From assembly GCA_014378485.1 (NCBI GenBank), contig JACMNO010000054.1, forward strand, positions 1 to 64,000: a stretch of DNA of 64,000 nucleotides, in the 5' to 3' direction. This stretch comes from Bacteroidia bacterium (GTDB lineage: Bacteria > Bacteroidota > Bacteroidia > B-17B0 > Aurantibacillaceae). How positions within the stretch are numbered: position 1 is the stretch's first letter; every line of letters starts with the position of its first letter. Of this stretch, positions 20,257 through 28,462 are shown piece after piece. Below the pieces are notes generated by a model. The model saw only the letters and a list, made by a program, of their open reading frames with translations, was not told the origin of the DNA and made no database searches. The position numbers and the translations under genes are program-made.

Positions 20257-21153
20257 ATGAAACACACTCTATATTTCCTTTTTATAATGATCACCCTGAG
20301 TTCAAAGGCGCAGGTATTATCATACGATTTTTATTCTTTTAAGGTAAACAACATGTTTAACGTTAACCCTGCTTATTCTGGCAGGGACGAAAGCCTCAAT
20401 ATTATTTTGAGTGCTCAGTCGCAGAATAAAGGCGTTTCTTATGCCAATAAAAACTTTATGTTCGGCATGCATTCAAGAATCTCTAAAAAGCAAGCTTTAG
20501 GAACAAGGATTATATCTGATACGCGTGGAGCATTTCAAATATTAAAGGCTGATTTATCATATGCCTACATTGCTAAATTAGGGAAAGAGATGAAATTCAC
20601 TTTGGGTTTATCAGCCGGTATTTTAAAGAATAGCCTTTTAGTTAACCGCATTGATAATTACCAATCTTTGGATCAATCAGACCCTACTCTTACAAAATCT
20701 TATTATAATACTAATCAATTTACAGCAGGAGCGGGTTTTTTATATAACTATAAAAATCTTGATGTGAGTTTTTCAATGCCTCACATTATTGCTACAAATC
20801 AGCCGCTAAACTCATATGTTAACGGAGCAGTCTTCTACACTTTTAATGTAAATAAAGAATTTAAATTAACACCATGGGTATGTTATCAGAATATTCCGGT
20901 TACAAAAGATCTAACCTCTTTGTTTGTGAAAGGAACTTATAATGATAAAGTTTGGTTACAGTTAGGATATCAAACTAACCGAACTTTTTGCGCAATGTTT
21001 GGAGTCACCATTGAAAATCTAAGTATTGGTTATGGTTTTAAATCCAGTAACAGCCAGTTTCAAACCGTAACTTCAGGATTGCACGAAATAACATTCGGGC
21101 TCAGGATCAACGAAGTGCCGGAGGCTTTGAGATTTATTTTACCTAAAATGTAA
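20257..21153 (+). CDS. PorP/SprF family type IX secretion membrane protein (second copy)
   Basis: The 298-residue protein has a signal peptide (to about residue 18, SSKAQ), then FNVNPAYSGRDESLNI, the variant of the PorP/SprF NPAYAG hallmark, followed by beta-barrel-like alternation. It lies 25 bp after the type B cargo gene, the arrangement known for SprB-SprF-like pairs, where each SprF-like protein supports its neighbouring cargo. It is clearly diverged from the copy at 3557-4486, which fits cargo-specific partners. Length is normal for the family. Confidence 0.88.
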   Translation: MKHTLYFLFIMITLSSKAQVLSYDFYSFKVNNMFNVNPAYSGRDESLNIILSAQSQNKGVSYANKNFMFGMHSRISKKQALGTRIISDTRGAFQILKADLSYAYIAKLGKEMKFTLGLSAGILKNSLLVNRIDNYQSLDQSDPTLTKSYYNTNQFTAGAGFLYNYKNLDVSFSMPHIIATNQPLNSYVNGAVFYTFNVNKEFKLTPWVCYQNIPVTKDLTSLFVKGTYNDKVWLQLGYQTNRTFCAMFGVTIENLSIGYGFKSSNSQFQTVTSGLHEITFGLRINEVPEALRFILPKM

Positions 21154-21168
21154 ATTCGGGGAGTTTGG

Positions 21169-21627
21169 TTAAATTACGAACTGTTTAAAGTGATGATCAA
21201 TATGTTTATAAAACTGCGTGCTCCATTCTTTTGATGTCATTTTCCCGAACGATGTACTTTCTTTTCCTTCAAAATAGTTAGCTCCAAGAGCCTCAGTTTT
21301 TTTCACATAATCAATAAAAATAGATTTTTCTTTTTCAAAATCCCTATTGTCTGTGATTATAAAATCTGGCCCAGTGCGAGAATTTTGCCTGTAAGGCTTT
21401 TCGTTGGTAACAATTCTTTTTACAAATAGTTTTAACATCAGCTTGGTAAAGAAACCAGTATTGGATTTAATTTTGCCATAGGTTAAATCATAAGTCACAT
21501 TTAAGTGCGCCAACATTTGTGCAGCATTCATTTTGCCCCAAAGAGGCTTTGACATGTAATTTAATTTCTCTAATCGCTTAAAGGTTTCTTCGGTTGTTTT
21601 AGGATCAAATACACTGGTTAAAGCCAT
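21169..21627 (-). CDS. DUF1569 (DinB-like) family protein
   Basis: The 152-residue soluble protein has MSKPLWGKMNAAQMLAHL near the N-terminus and HIDHHFKQF at the C-terminus, which fit DUF1569, a four-helix-bundle family related to DinB/YfiT metal-binding proteins. The spaced histidines (HL in the first motif and DHHF at the end) could bind a metal. Function in this family is not established. The gene is convergent with the PorP/SprF gene, 15 bp apart, and has its own upstream spacer. Confidence 0.75.
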   Translation of the reverse strand: MALTSVFDPKTTEETFKRLEKLNYMSKPLWGKMNAAQMLAHLNVTYDLTYGKIKSNTGFFTKLMLKLFVKRIVTNEKPYRQNSRTGPDFIITDNRDFEKEKSIFIDYVKKTEALGANYFEGKESTSFGKMTSKEWSTQFYKHIDHHFKQFVI

Positions 21628-21941
21628 AGTTAATTAGAGTTCAATCAAAACGCTGAAATAGTAATAGATTCAACTATTTTAAATAGTTTACTTTCTTTTT
21701 TATGCAAGGCTGTTGCAGAAAATATATTAAAAGGTTTGCATCATTTAGTAGCACATTTATCATACGTTAGTAATTGTGCGGCTGCTTTTGGCGAAAGAGA
21801 GCGAACTACGATTTTTTAGGCGGCACTGCGGTGACATTTTGTGCGATAAAAAATGGGAGTTGGTCTTTCGCCTTGGGTTTTTGTTTCTTTTTTGCCAAGC
21901 AAAAAGAAAATAAAAAGTAAAATTGACTTTTTGAGTGAACC
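21628..21941. repeat. Intergenic stretch with a hairpin repeat-like element
   Basis: No gene is visible in this 314-bp stretch. Near its right end TTTCTTTTTTGC (21884-21895) pairs with GCAAAAAGAAA (21899-21909), giving a tight AT-rich hairpin just past the lgt stop on the minus strand, possibly a terminator. The segment 21770-21880 is more G+C-rich (around tgcggctgcttttggcgaaa) and looks like an intergenic repeat, but no second copy is in the window. Confidence 0.4.
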
Positions 21942-22766
21942 CTAATTAGTGATAGAATTGTGTGTTGGAGTGATGTGGGTAGTTTCTTTTTTGGACCGGA
22001 ACATCATGTATAAACCTGCCAGAATAAATGGTATACTTAAAATCTGGCCCATATTGATGGGAAGGGCATTTTCAAATGCTTCTTGGTTTTCTTTTAAAAA
22101 CTCCATTAAAAAACGGAAGCTGAACATCAAAACACAGAACAAACCAAACATAAACCCTTTTCCAAAATCACTGCGTTTGTTTTTCCATAACCAGTAAAAA
22201 AGAATGAAAAGAAATATATAGAAGATAGCCTCGTATAACTGAGTAGGATGCCTTGGCAATTCATCTACCTGATGAAAAATAAATGCCCAAGGAACATCAG
22301 TTGGGCGACCAACGATTTCAGAATTCATTAAATTACCAAAACGTATCATAAAAGAAGCAAATGGAACAACTACAATTAAGCGGTCAAATAACCAGATCCA
22401 GTTTTCTTTTGTTCTGTAACAATATAGCCACATTCCTACGAGAATTCCAATTCCGCCGCCATGGCTTGCCAAACCACCTTCATATACTTTTAAAATATCC
22501 AAAGGATGTGTTGAGTAATAAGGAAAATCGTAAAATAAACAGTGGCCTATACGGGCTCCTAATACGGTTGCAATCACAATATACAGAGTTAAAGTATCCA
22601 ACTGTTTTTCTGTTCTGCCCTCTGTTTTATAGATGCGGTTCATAAAAAAATGACAACCAATAAAGGCCAGAGCCCATGAAAGCCCGTACCAGCGTACCGG
22701 CCAGTCAATACCAGGAATAGTAAAAATTTCAGGACTTGGATTCCAGTTTATAAAAAGTGATAGCAT
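21942..22766 (-). CDS. lgt: Prolipoprotein diacylglyceryl transferase
   Basis: The 274-residue integral membrane protein has about seven hydrophobic segments. It transfers diacylglycerol from phosphatidylglycerol to the lipobox cysteine of prolipoproteins at the inner membrane. Family motifs are visible: WPVRWYGLSWALAF near the N-terminus, GGLASHGGGIG with the essential His-Gly loop (about 95-105), and the signature IRFGNLMNSEIVGRPT (about 143-158), followed by HPTQLYEA. The C-terminal tail is a short hydrophilic extension. It is the last gene of a minus-strand run after trmB and the small membrane protein, with a 47-bp gap. Confidence 0.95.
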   Translation of the reverse strand: MLSLFINWNPSPEIFTIPGIDWPVRWYGLSWALAFIGCHFFMNRIYKTEGRTEKQLDTLTLYIVIATVLGARIGHCLFYDFPYYSTHPLDILKVYEGGLASHGGGIGILVGMWLYCYRTKENWIWLFDRLIVVVPFASFMIRFGNLMNSEIVGRPTDVPWAFIFHQVDELPRHPTQLYEAIFYIFLFILFYWLWKNKRSDFGKGFMFGLFCVLMFSFRFLMEFLKENQEAFENALPINMGQILSIPFILAGLYMMFRSKKETTHITPTHNSITN

Positions 22767-22813
22767 TTGACAAGTTTAAGTTTTTTTATTTAAAAAGACA
22801 GGTTAAAATTTGT

Positions 22814-23152
22814 TTAATTATCTTCTACATCGATCTGGAATTTATGTAAAAAACGATGGACAATTGGGCTGAAAATTACTGCAACGCTGGTTAAAAAAGC
22901 AACACCGCTGTAAAGTGCGTAAAGCGATTCGAATAATTTTGCACCGTCTGTTTCCGCTTTATCTACCGGACCCATCCCGGTTAATATCATACTAGCATTA
23001 ACGAGACTATCAATCCATGAAATATGAAAAAAACAATGATATCCAAAGATTCCAACCCCTAAAGAAATAATTAAAAATAAGGCGCCGGTAGCAACACTTT
23101 TAATAAGCTTATTATAAAAGTGAGATTTGTGAGGAAGTTTTTTAATAGCCAT
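22814..23152 (-). CDS. Small two-TM membrane protein with a pore-loop-like segment
   Basis: The 112-residue protein has two clear transmembrane helices (about 18-40 and 76-97). Between them is a hydrophobic loop containing NASMILTGMGPVD, in the position where two-TM potassium channels carry the pore helix and TVGYGD-like filter. The topology suggests an ion-channel relative, but the filter is not canonical and ion selectivity cannot be claimed. It starts one base after the trmB stop and lies 47 bp before lgt, so it is probably co-transcribed with them. I know of no characterised homologue. Confidence 0.6.
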   Translation of the reverse strand: MAIKKLPHKSHFYNKLIKSVATGALFLIISLGVGIFGYHCFFHISWIDSLVNASMILTGMGPVDKAETDGAKLFESLYALYSGVAFLTSVAVIFSPIVHRFLHKFQIDVEDN

Positions 23153-23153
23153 T

Positions 23154-23825
23154 TTAGTTTATTTGAAAACAACAATATTTAATATCCTCACCCTTTCCGG
23201 TAAAAAGTGTTTCATAGTAGGTTTTTATTCGGGTCAATTCCTCTCTTCCTTCCGGACAATTTTTATATAAATTATTTGTTGCAAAAATCAGCGGAAGATT
23301 TCTTTCCTTGATTACATCCATAGTGTATTCGTAAAAGAAAGTGCTGTCGGTTTTCAAATGTACTAATCCACCTTTTTTTAATATTTTTTTATATCGGTTT
23401 AAAAAGAAATCAGGATTTGTTAAACGTTTTCGTGCCCTGGTTTGCTGAGGTTGAGGATCAGGGAATGTGATCCAAATTTCGGAAACTTCGTTTTCAGCAA
23501 AACAATGATCAATGAAGTCGATACGGGTTTTTAAAAAAGCCACATGATCCAGGTGGTTATCGGTTGCATATTTTGCGCCGGTCCAAATACGGTTCCCTTT
23601 TACATCCACGCCAATAAAGTTTTTAGAAGTATTGTTTTCAGAAAGACCGATGGTGTATTCACCTCTTCCGCAGCCAAGTTCTATTACAATGGGATTGTTA
23701 TTTTTAAACACTTCGCTGTGCCATTTCCCTTTTTTTGAAAATCCTTCCGGGATATCAAAATGATGAAAAGAGAAGGTGTTAGAAAAAGTGTTTAATTCTG
23801 CGAATTTTTCGAGTTTGTTAGGCAT
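23154..23825 (-). CDS. trmB: tRNA (guanine-46-N7)-methyltransferase
   Basis: I place the start at 23825 (MPNKLEKFAEL, 223 aa). A longer in-frame extension to 23918 would run into the pyk promoter and adds a non-conserved stretch. The SAM-binding motif VIELGCGRGEYTIGL and the TrmB signature EIWITFPDPQPQQTRARKRL are both present. The enzyme makes m7G46 in the variable loop of tRNAs using S-adenosylmethionine. The gene is divergent from pyk with a 94-bp gap and heads a minus-strand group with the small membrane protein and lgt. Confidence 0.93.
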   Translation of the reverse strand: MPNKLEKFAELNTFSNTFSFHHFDIPEGFSKKGKWHSEVFKNNNPIVIELGCGRGEYTIGLSENNTSKNFIGVDVKGNRIWTGAKYATDNHLDHVAFLKTRIDFIDHCFAENEVSEIWITFPDPQPQQTRARKRLTNPDFFLNRYKKILKKGGLVHLKTDSTFFYEYTMDVIKERNLPLIFATNNLYKNCPEGREELTRIKTYYETLFTGKGEDIKYCCFQIN

Positions 23826-23919
23826 AGCAATAAAAGTTGCTAAGGTACTAAAAATAGATAATGATTTAATAATGTCGTTTTGCTTTGAAATTATTACATT
23901 CGTATACCAATTTAACACT

Positions 23920-25350
23920 ATGAACTTTAATTACAATAAAACAAAAATTGTTGCCACTATGGGTCCATCGACTGAAAACATTGTGGTTCTTGAAGAATTA
24001 TTTAATGCAGGATTAGATATTTGCCGAATCAATTTTTCGCATGGAGACTATGAACCCATTAAACATGTTATAGATAATATTCGTATTTTAAATAAAAAAT
24101 TGAATCGCCATGTTGGTATCCTGGGAGATTTGCAGGGTCCAAAATTACGTATAGGAAAGGTGAAAGATAATGCTGTTGACCTGATCAGCGGAAAAGAGAT
24201 CATCATTACAACGAAGGAGGCTGAAGGAACGGCAGAACGTATTTTCATTACCTATCCTCAGTTCCCACAAGATGTGGCAGCAGGAGAGTTAGTATTGATA
24301 GATGATGGAAAAATTACTCTTAAGGTGATTGAGACGAACCGTAAGGATGAGGTTCGCGCTATAATTATTGCAGGAGGCGTTTTGTCTTCTAAAAAAGGTG
24401 TTAATTTACCTAACACAAAAATTTCTTTGCCCTGCTTAACCTTGAAAGATTTGCGAGATTTAGATTTTGCTTTAGAAAATGATTTTGAGTGGATTGGATT
24501 GTCTTTCGTTAGAAGCGTAATGGATATTGTGGAACTGAAAGAAATTATTCGTTCGAAGAAAAAAAATGCCCGAGTTATTGCTAAAATAGAGAAGCCGGAA
24601 GCCATTAAAGAGATTGATAAAATTATTGAAGTATCAGATGGTGTGATGGTAGCGCGTGGAGATTTGGGTGTTGAAATGCCAATGGAACAAGTGCCGTTAT
24701 TGCAAAAAATGATCGTTAATAAATGTATTGCTGCTTCTAAACCGGTAATCATTGCCACACAAATGATGGAGAGTATGATTACCGCATACACACCAACAAG
24801 AGCCGAAGTAAATGACGTGGCTAACGCTGTGCTTGATGGCGCAGACGCCGTAATGTTAAGTGCTGAAACATCTGTTGGACGTTACCCGGTAAAAGTGATT
24901 GAATACATGAGCCGGATCATTACACAAATAGAGGAGAACGGCGCCATTTATTATAAAGAACATGAGCCTGAATTAAAAACAGTAACGTATATAACGGATA
25001 GTATTTGTTATAATGCCAGTGTGATGGCAAAACAAGCGAACGTATCAGCAATCATATCTATGACACATAGTGGCTACACGGCATTTAAATTGAGCAGCCA
25101 TCGCCCGAAAGCAAACATTTATATATTTACCGATAATCAATCTCTCTTAAATGCATTGAGTTTGGTTTGGGGAGTACGTGGTTTTTATTATGATAAATAT
25201 GAAAGCACAGATCAAACCATTTCTGATTTAAAGGAATACATTAAGGCAGGTGGCTTTGTGAGGCCTGATGAATTGGTAATTAATTTAGCAAGTATGCCGA
25301 TGAAAGAAAAAGGGCGTACAAATATGTTGAAGCTAAGTTATATTCAGTAA
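23920..25350 (+). CDS. pyk: Pyruvate kinase
   Basis: I take ATG at 23920 (MNFNYNKTKIVATMGPST, 476 aa) as the start. An upstream in-frame ATG at 23776 would add 48 residues overlapping trmB and is not like the family N-terminus. Visible landmarks are KTKIVATMGPS, the NFSHG loop, the catalytic segment ARVIAKIEKPEA with the general acid/base lysine, and MVARGDLGVEMP. The enzyme transfers phosphate from phosphoenolpyruvate to ADP in the last step of glycolysis. A TACATTCG upstream (around 23895) is one mismatch from the Bacteroidota -7 consensus. The stop is 1 bp from the convergent S4-domain gene. Confidence 0.96.
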   Translation: MNFNYNKTKIVATMGPSTENIVVLEELFNAGLDICRINFSHGDYEPIKHVIDNIRILNKKLNRHVGILGDLQGPKLRIGKVKDNAVDLISGKEIIITTKEAEGTAERIFITYPQFPQDVAAGELVLIDDGKITLKVIETNRKDEVRAIIIAGGVLSSKKGVNLPNTKISLPCLTLKDLRDLDFALENDFEWIGLSFVRSVMDIVELKEIIRSKKKNARVIAKIEKPEAIKEIDKIIEVSDGVMVARGDLGVEMPMEQVPLLQKMIVNKCIAASKPVIIATQMMESMITAYTPTRAEVNDVANAVLDGADAVMLSAETSVGRYPVKVIEYMSRIITQIEENGAIYYKEHEPELKTVTYITDSICYNASVMAKQANVSAIISMTHSGYTAFKLSSHRPKANIYIFTDNQSLLNALSLVWGVRGFYYDKYESTDQTISDLKEYIKAGGFVRPDELVINLASMPMKEKGRTNMLKLSYIQ

Positions 25351-25351
25351 G

Positions 25352-25735
25352 TTAATCCTTTCTGAAATCATTCATATCTCTTCTGTCTTTTTTGGTAGGC
25401 CGGCCTGCACCTCTTTCGCGCTGCATATTAGGCATAAAAAAAACAGATGGTAAACCCTCAATTTTATCTACAGGAGGAGAATGATCAATGTAATTTTCTT
25501 TAGCGATTTCAAAGCTCTGTCGTTTATCTATCAGGCCTGTGACTTCGATAATTTTTTTAACTCCTTGCGGGAAAGCCAACGTATAACGTTCTCCAATTTT
25601 AACCAGGTGAGCCGCTTTTACTAATTCATCATTTAATTTAACCTTATTGCTTTTGATGGCATCGGTCGCTAACGAACGTGATTTATACATTCGTATGGCC
25701 CATAAATAACTATCTAATCTTATGCTTTTATCCAT
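25352..25735 (-). CDS. S4-domain RNA-binding protein, HslR (Hsp15)-like
   Basis: The 127-residue protein has an N-terminal S4 domain (about 4-60; RLDSYLWAIRMYKSRSLATDAIKSNKVKLND) followed by a basic tail with GAGRPTKKDRRDM. Hsp15/HslR proteins bind stalled 50S subunits carrying nascent peptidyl-tRNA and help recycle them. The C-terminal RPTKKDRR motif is typical. It is convergent with pyk with a 1-bp gap and has its own short upstream spacer. Confidence 0.85.
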   Translation of the reverse strand: MDKSIRLDSYLWAIRMYKSRSLATDAIKSNKVKLNDELVKAAHLVKIGERYTLAFPQGVKKIIEVTGLIDKRQSFEIAKENYIDHSPPVDKIEGLPSVFFMPNMQRERGAGRPTKKDRRDMNDFRKD

Positions 25736-25782
25736 TAAATTTCAGGATAAAGATACAAAAAGCCTGTTCAGTCTTAAGTTGT

Positions 25783-26832
25783 TTATTTCGAAAATTTATC
25801 CAACGTTTCCTGAGCCCTGGAACTATAAAAACCTTTGTTGATTACAATAATTTGTAATTGCTTTAATGCTTCATCATTGTGTTTCATATTCAATAAACAC
25901 AAGGCCTGATAAAATTCCGATTCCTGGTGAAATATATTATTGACGTTATCCAGGTTCTTTTGATAAAACCTTTCAGCAACCTGGTATTTTCCTAATTGAT
26001 AATAACTCATTCCTAAATAGAATTGGGCATTGGCATCGTTCTTATTGTAATTATATAAAATGGTCAGTTCTTCAATACAATTAACAATGTTTTTTGACTT
26101 AAATAAACGCATGGCTTTTCGAATCACTTTGTGTGCCAGGTATGTATTTGAATTATTCATGGCTACCCTTTCAATGTCTGCTTTACTTCCGTATTGCGCG
26201 GCTAAACCCATGTTACCCGATAAATCAATGGCCTCGGTTTGTTTAAAATAATACATACGGTAATTGGTCACTTTCATGTTATCAATAAAAATAACCGGCG
26301 CATTAGCCGTAAACTGAAACACAATTTCTTCATCATCTGTGTTTTCTGAAAGGGGCTGTATTAGATCCTTCCGTGGGAGAATTTCTGGCTGTTCAATCAG
26401 GGAAGGAGATTCTGCTGTTTTTTCCAAGATTGTATTGTAATGTTCAATCGGTTTATTGACAATAATAGGAAAGAGAGTATCAGATTGTGTAACAGTGTTG
26501 CTTAAAGTCTTCTGAAATTTTTCTTCTTCTATGAGTTGATACACTGAAGGATGATTTTTACTTTTTTGAAAAATGACAAAGAAAATAGAAATACCAATTA
26601 AGAGGCCGCATAAAACACTGATAAATATAGTATTAAAGGAGCCGGAACCGCCTTTTGTTTTGTTATCAATTAATGCGTCCAATTTGCGGATATCAGCATC
26701 CGTAATATTAAATTGCTCAAATGATACAGAGGATAAATAATTTAATTCGTCCTGTTGCATTTGGTTTTCCAAAAACTTTTGTTGAGTCCCGGTTAGTGAT
26801 TTATAATCAGATATGTCACTTGGTTTAAGCAT
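25783..26832 (-). CDS. Membrane TPR protein paired with an ECF sigma factor, probable anti-sigma-like partner
   Basis: The 349-residue protein has a hydrophilic N-terminal part (about 1-67), one transmembrane helix (about 68-88, TIFISVLCGLLIGISIFFVIF), a linker, and a periplasmic C-terminal region with TPR-like helices (about 240-340; NDANAQFYLGMSYYQLGKYQVAERFYQ). Its start overlaps the end of the sigma-factor gene by 8 bp, indicating translational coupling. An N-in single-pass protein coupled to an ECF sigma factor is the normal arrangement for an anti-sigma factor, but I do not see a classical zinc-binding anti-sigma motif, so the role is inferred from context. Confidence 0.7.
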   Translation of the reverse strand: MLKPSDISDYKSLTGTQQKFLENQMQQDELNYLSSVSFEQFNITDADIRKLDALIDNKTKGGSGSFNTIFISVLCGLLIGISIFFVIFQKSKNHPSVYQLIEEEKFQKTLSNTVTQSDTLFPIIVNKPIEHYNTILEKTAESPSLIEQPEILPRKDLIQPLSENTDDEEIVFQFTANAPVIFIDNMKVTNYRMYYFKQTEAIDLSGNMGLAAQYGSKADIERVAMNNSNTYLAHKVIRKAMRLFKSKNIVNCIEELTILYNYNKNDANAQFYLGMSYYQLGKYQVAERFYQKNLDNVNNIFHQESEFYQALCLLNMKHNDEALKQLQIIVINKGFYSSRAQETLDKFSK

Positions 26833-27421
26833 TCTTTTTTGTTTGGATGATTTGGTCTTCTAATAGTAATTTTAAATTTCGTTTCCCGTTTTGTATATAA
26901 CTTTTAATTTCATTTAAAGTAAAAGAAGTTGCATCGGCGATATCCTGGTAACTTTTGTTTTTCAAATAAAACAATTCTACGCAAGTCCGTTGATTCTCTT
27001 TTAATTTCGGAAGACAATTTTTCATCTCCTCAAGCATAACTTCATCATTTATTGAACTGATTTTTTCATCTGTTTCATACGACGGTGCCTCATATTCAAA
27101 CTCATAATAGGATTTTATATGTTTAGCGTTCGATTTATTTTTTCGGATCAGGGAAATGCAATGATTTCTAACTACAAAACTTAACCAACCTTTAAAATTA
27201 TTAATATCTCTGTTATTAATGTCCAGCATCAGCTTTTCAAACAGTTGCATGGTTGCGTCCTGCGCTTCATCTTTGTCTTGTAAATAAAATAGACAGGTAC
27301 CATAAACTACAGAAACATGTTTTTTAAACAGTTCCGCAAACAGTTCCTTATCTCCACTTTTTTTAAAGTGTTTCAATAATTCTTCGTCGCTGCTATATTC
27401 CTTTTTTTTAAAAAGCCACAT
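26825..27421 (-). CDS. ECF-type RNA polymerase sigma factor
   Basis: The 198-residue protein has sigma region 2 (about 20-90; DEAQDATMQLFEKLM and FKGWLSFVVRNHCISLIRKNK) and region 4 (about 130-185; LKENQRTCVELFYLKNKSYQDIADATSFTLNEIKSYIQNGKRNL). Such factors redirect RNA polymerase to a small regulon on release from a membrane anti-sigma factor. The downstream TPR membrane gene overlaps by 8 bp. The divergent gene at 27561, a plug-domain protein, shares the upstream region and is a natural candidate target or signal partner. Confidence 0.9.
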   Translation of the reverse strand: MWLFKKKEYSSDEELLKHFKKSGDKELFAELFKKHVSVVYGTCLFYLQDKDEAQDATMQLFEKLMLDINNRDINNFKGWLSFVVRNHCISLIRKNKSNAKHIKSYYEFEYEAPSYETDEKISSINDEVMLEEMKNCLPKLKENQRTCVELFYLKNKSYQDIADATSFTLNEIKSYIQNGKRNLKLLLEDQIIQTKKNA

Positions 27422-27560
27422 ATCTGTTTATCAGACGTTCGGATCAAACTATTCCATAAAAATAAATAATATGATTTTTTGTGGAATGGATCAGTCTATC
27501 CGTCTTAAAGTTAAAGAATGCATTTCTAATAAAAGCAAGTTTAACCATAAAATTAAAATC

Positions 27561-28397
27561 ATGAAAAATTTAAAGCAAATCATCTTGTTGACATTAATCA
27601 GCCTAGAAACTTTTTCTCAAAGCTCTATGGGCGCCCTTAAAGGTCAAATATTAAATAGTGACCACGAACCTGTTTTTGGGGCTGTAATTAAAATATTACA
27701 AGGCGGTTCTCTTGTAGGAGGAACATCCACAGACCCAGAAGGACTTTATACCTATAAGCCATTGAATGCCGGACACTACGATGTTTTGGTATCAAGCCAG
27801 GAAACCCAAACAAAAAAAATCATTAACGTAAGAGTGAGTTCTGAAAAAACGACTTATCTGGATGTATCGGTTTCTACCAATACTTTGGATATAGTAGAAG
27901 TTGTTGCTTATAGAAAGGAAGCAATAGATAAAACTTTTATGAATATTAAAGAAATAAGTGGCGAAGATCTTATGCATATGGCATTGGATAAAAGTGATAT
28001 TGGAGGGGCCGTTCTTAATATGACATCTGAAGCAACAAGAGATGCAAATGGAGATTTTCATTTCAGGGGAGGAAGAGGAGATGCAACAGCTTTTATTGTA
28101 GATGGCGTTAAGTCTCCTGGAATTTCCGGAGTACCGGCATTATCAATTGAAAATCTGGCTATTATCACCGGTGGAATACCCGCACAGTATGGCGATAATA
28201 CCAGTGGCGTGATCGTAATAACTACCAAGGATTATTTTAGTGGAATACAAAGCAAGAGAATGCGAGATAATTATATTTTAGAAAACAAAGAGCGTGTCCG
28301 CCGAGAGAAGGAATCCATGCAAATGGAAAAGCAAAGAAAACATGAGATCGAAGAAGAACTGCGTTTAGAGCAGGAGGCTAAAAAAAATAAAGGATAG
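27561..28397 (+). CDS. Secreted CarboxypepD_reg plus TonB-receptor plug protein lacking the barrel
   Basis: The likely start is ATG at 27561 (MKNLKQIILLTLISLETFSQ, a signal peptide), giving 278 aa; an in-frame ATG at 27471 lacks a signal peptide and is less likely. Residues about 24-105 form a carboxypeptidase-regulatory-like domain (GALKGQILNSDHEPVFGAVI). Residues about 115-225 form a TonB-dependent-receptor plug (FHFRGGRGDATAFIVDGVK and IPAQYGDNTSGVIVITTK). The expected 22-strand barrel is absent. Instead the protein ends in a charged, coiled-coil-like tail (about 235-278, rich in R/E/K/Q) before a strong terminator. It is divergent from an ECF sigma/TPR pair. It could be a truncated receptor or a purpose-built periplasmic signal protein; the clean tail and terminator favour the latter. 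Confidence 0.8.
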   Translation: MKNLKQIILLTLISLETFSQSSMGALKGQILNSDHEPVFGAVIKILQGGSLVGGTSTDPEGLYTYKPLNAGHYDVLVSSQETQTKKIINVRVSSEKTTYLDVSVSTNTLDIVEVVAYRKEAIDKTFMNIKEISGEDLMHMALDKSDIGGAVLNMTSEATRDANGDFHFRGGRGDATAFIVDGVKSPGISGVPALSIENLAIITGGIPAQYGDNTSGVIVITTKDYFSGIQSKRMRDNYILENKERVRREKESMQMEKQRKHEIEEELRLEQEAKKNKG

Positions 28398-28416
28398 GTT
28401 TTCAAAAAAAGACATA

Positions 28417-28448
28417 AAAAAAGCGTAAGAATAGTCTTACGCTTTTTT
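28417..28448. terminator. Bidirectional rho-independent terminator
   Basis: AAAAAAGCGTAAGA (28417-28430) pairs perfectly over 14 bp with TCTTACGCTTTTTT (28435-28448) around an ATAG loop. A-tract and T-tract flank the G+C core, so it can stop transcripts from both convergent genes, the plug protein (plus) and the protease (minus). Confidence 0.9.
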
Positions 28449-28462
28449 GTTTTAGTAAAAGT

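Noticed and set aside
23776-23919. Upstream extension of pyk to an earlier ATG
   Set aside because: Would overlap trmB and is not like the conserved N-terminus starting MNFNYNKTKIVAT.
24258-24791. 177-codon open frame opposite pyk
   Set aside because: Antisense shadow of pyruvate kinase; composition follows the other strand's codon positions.
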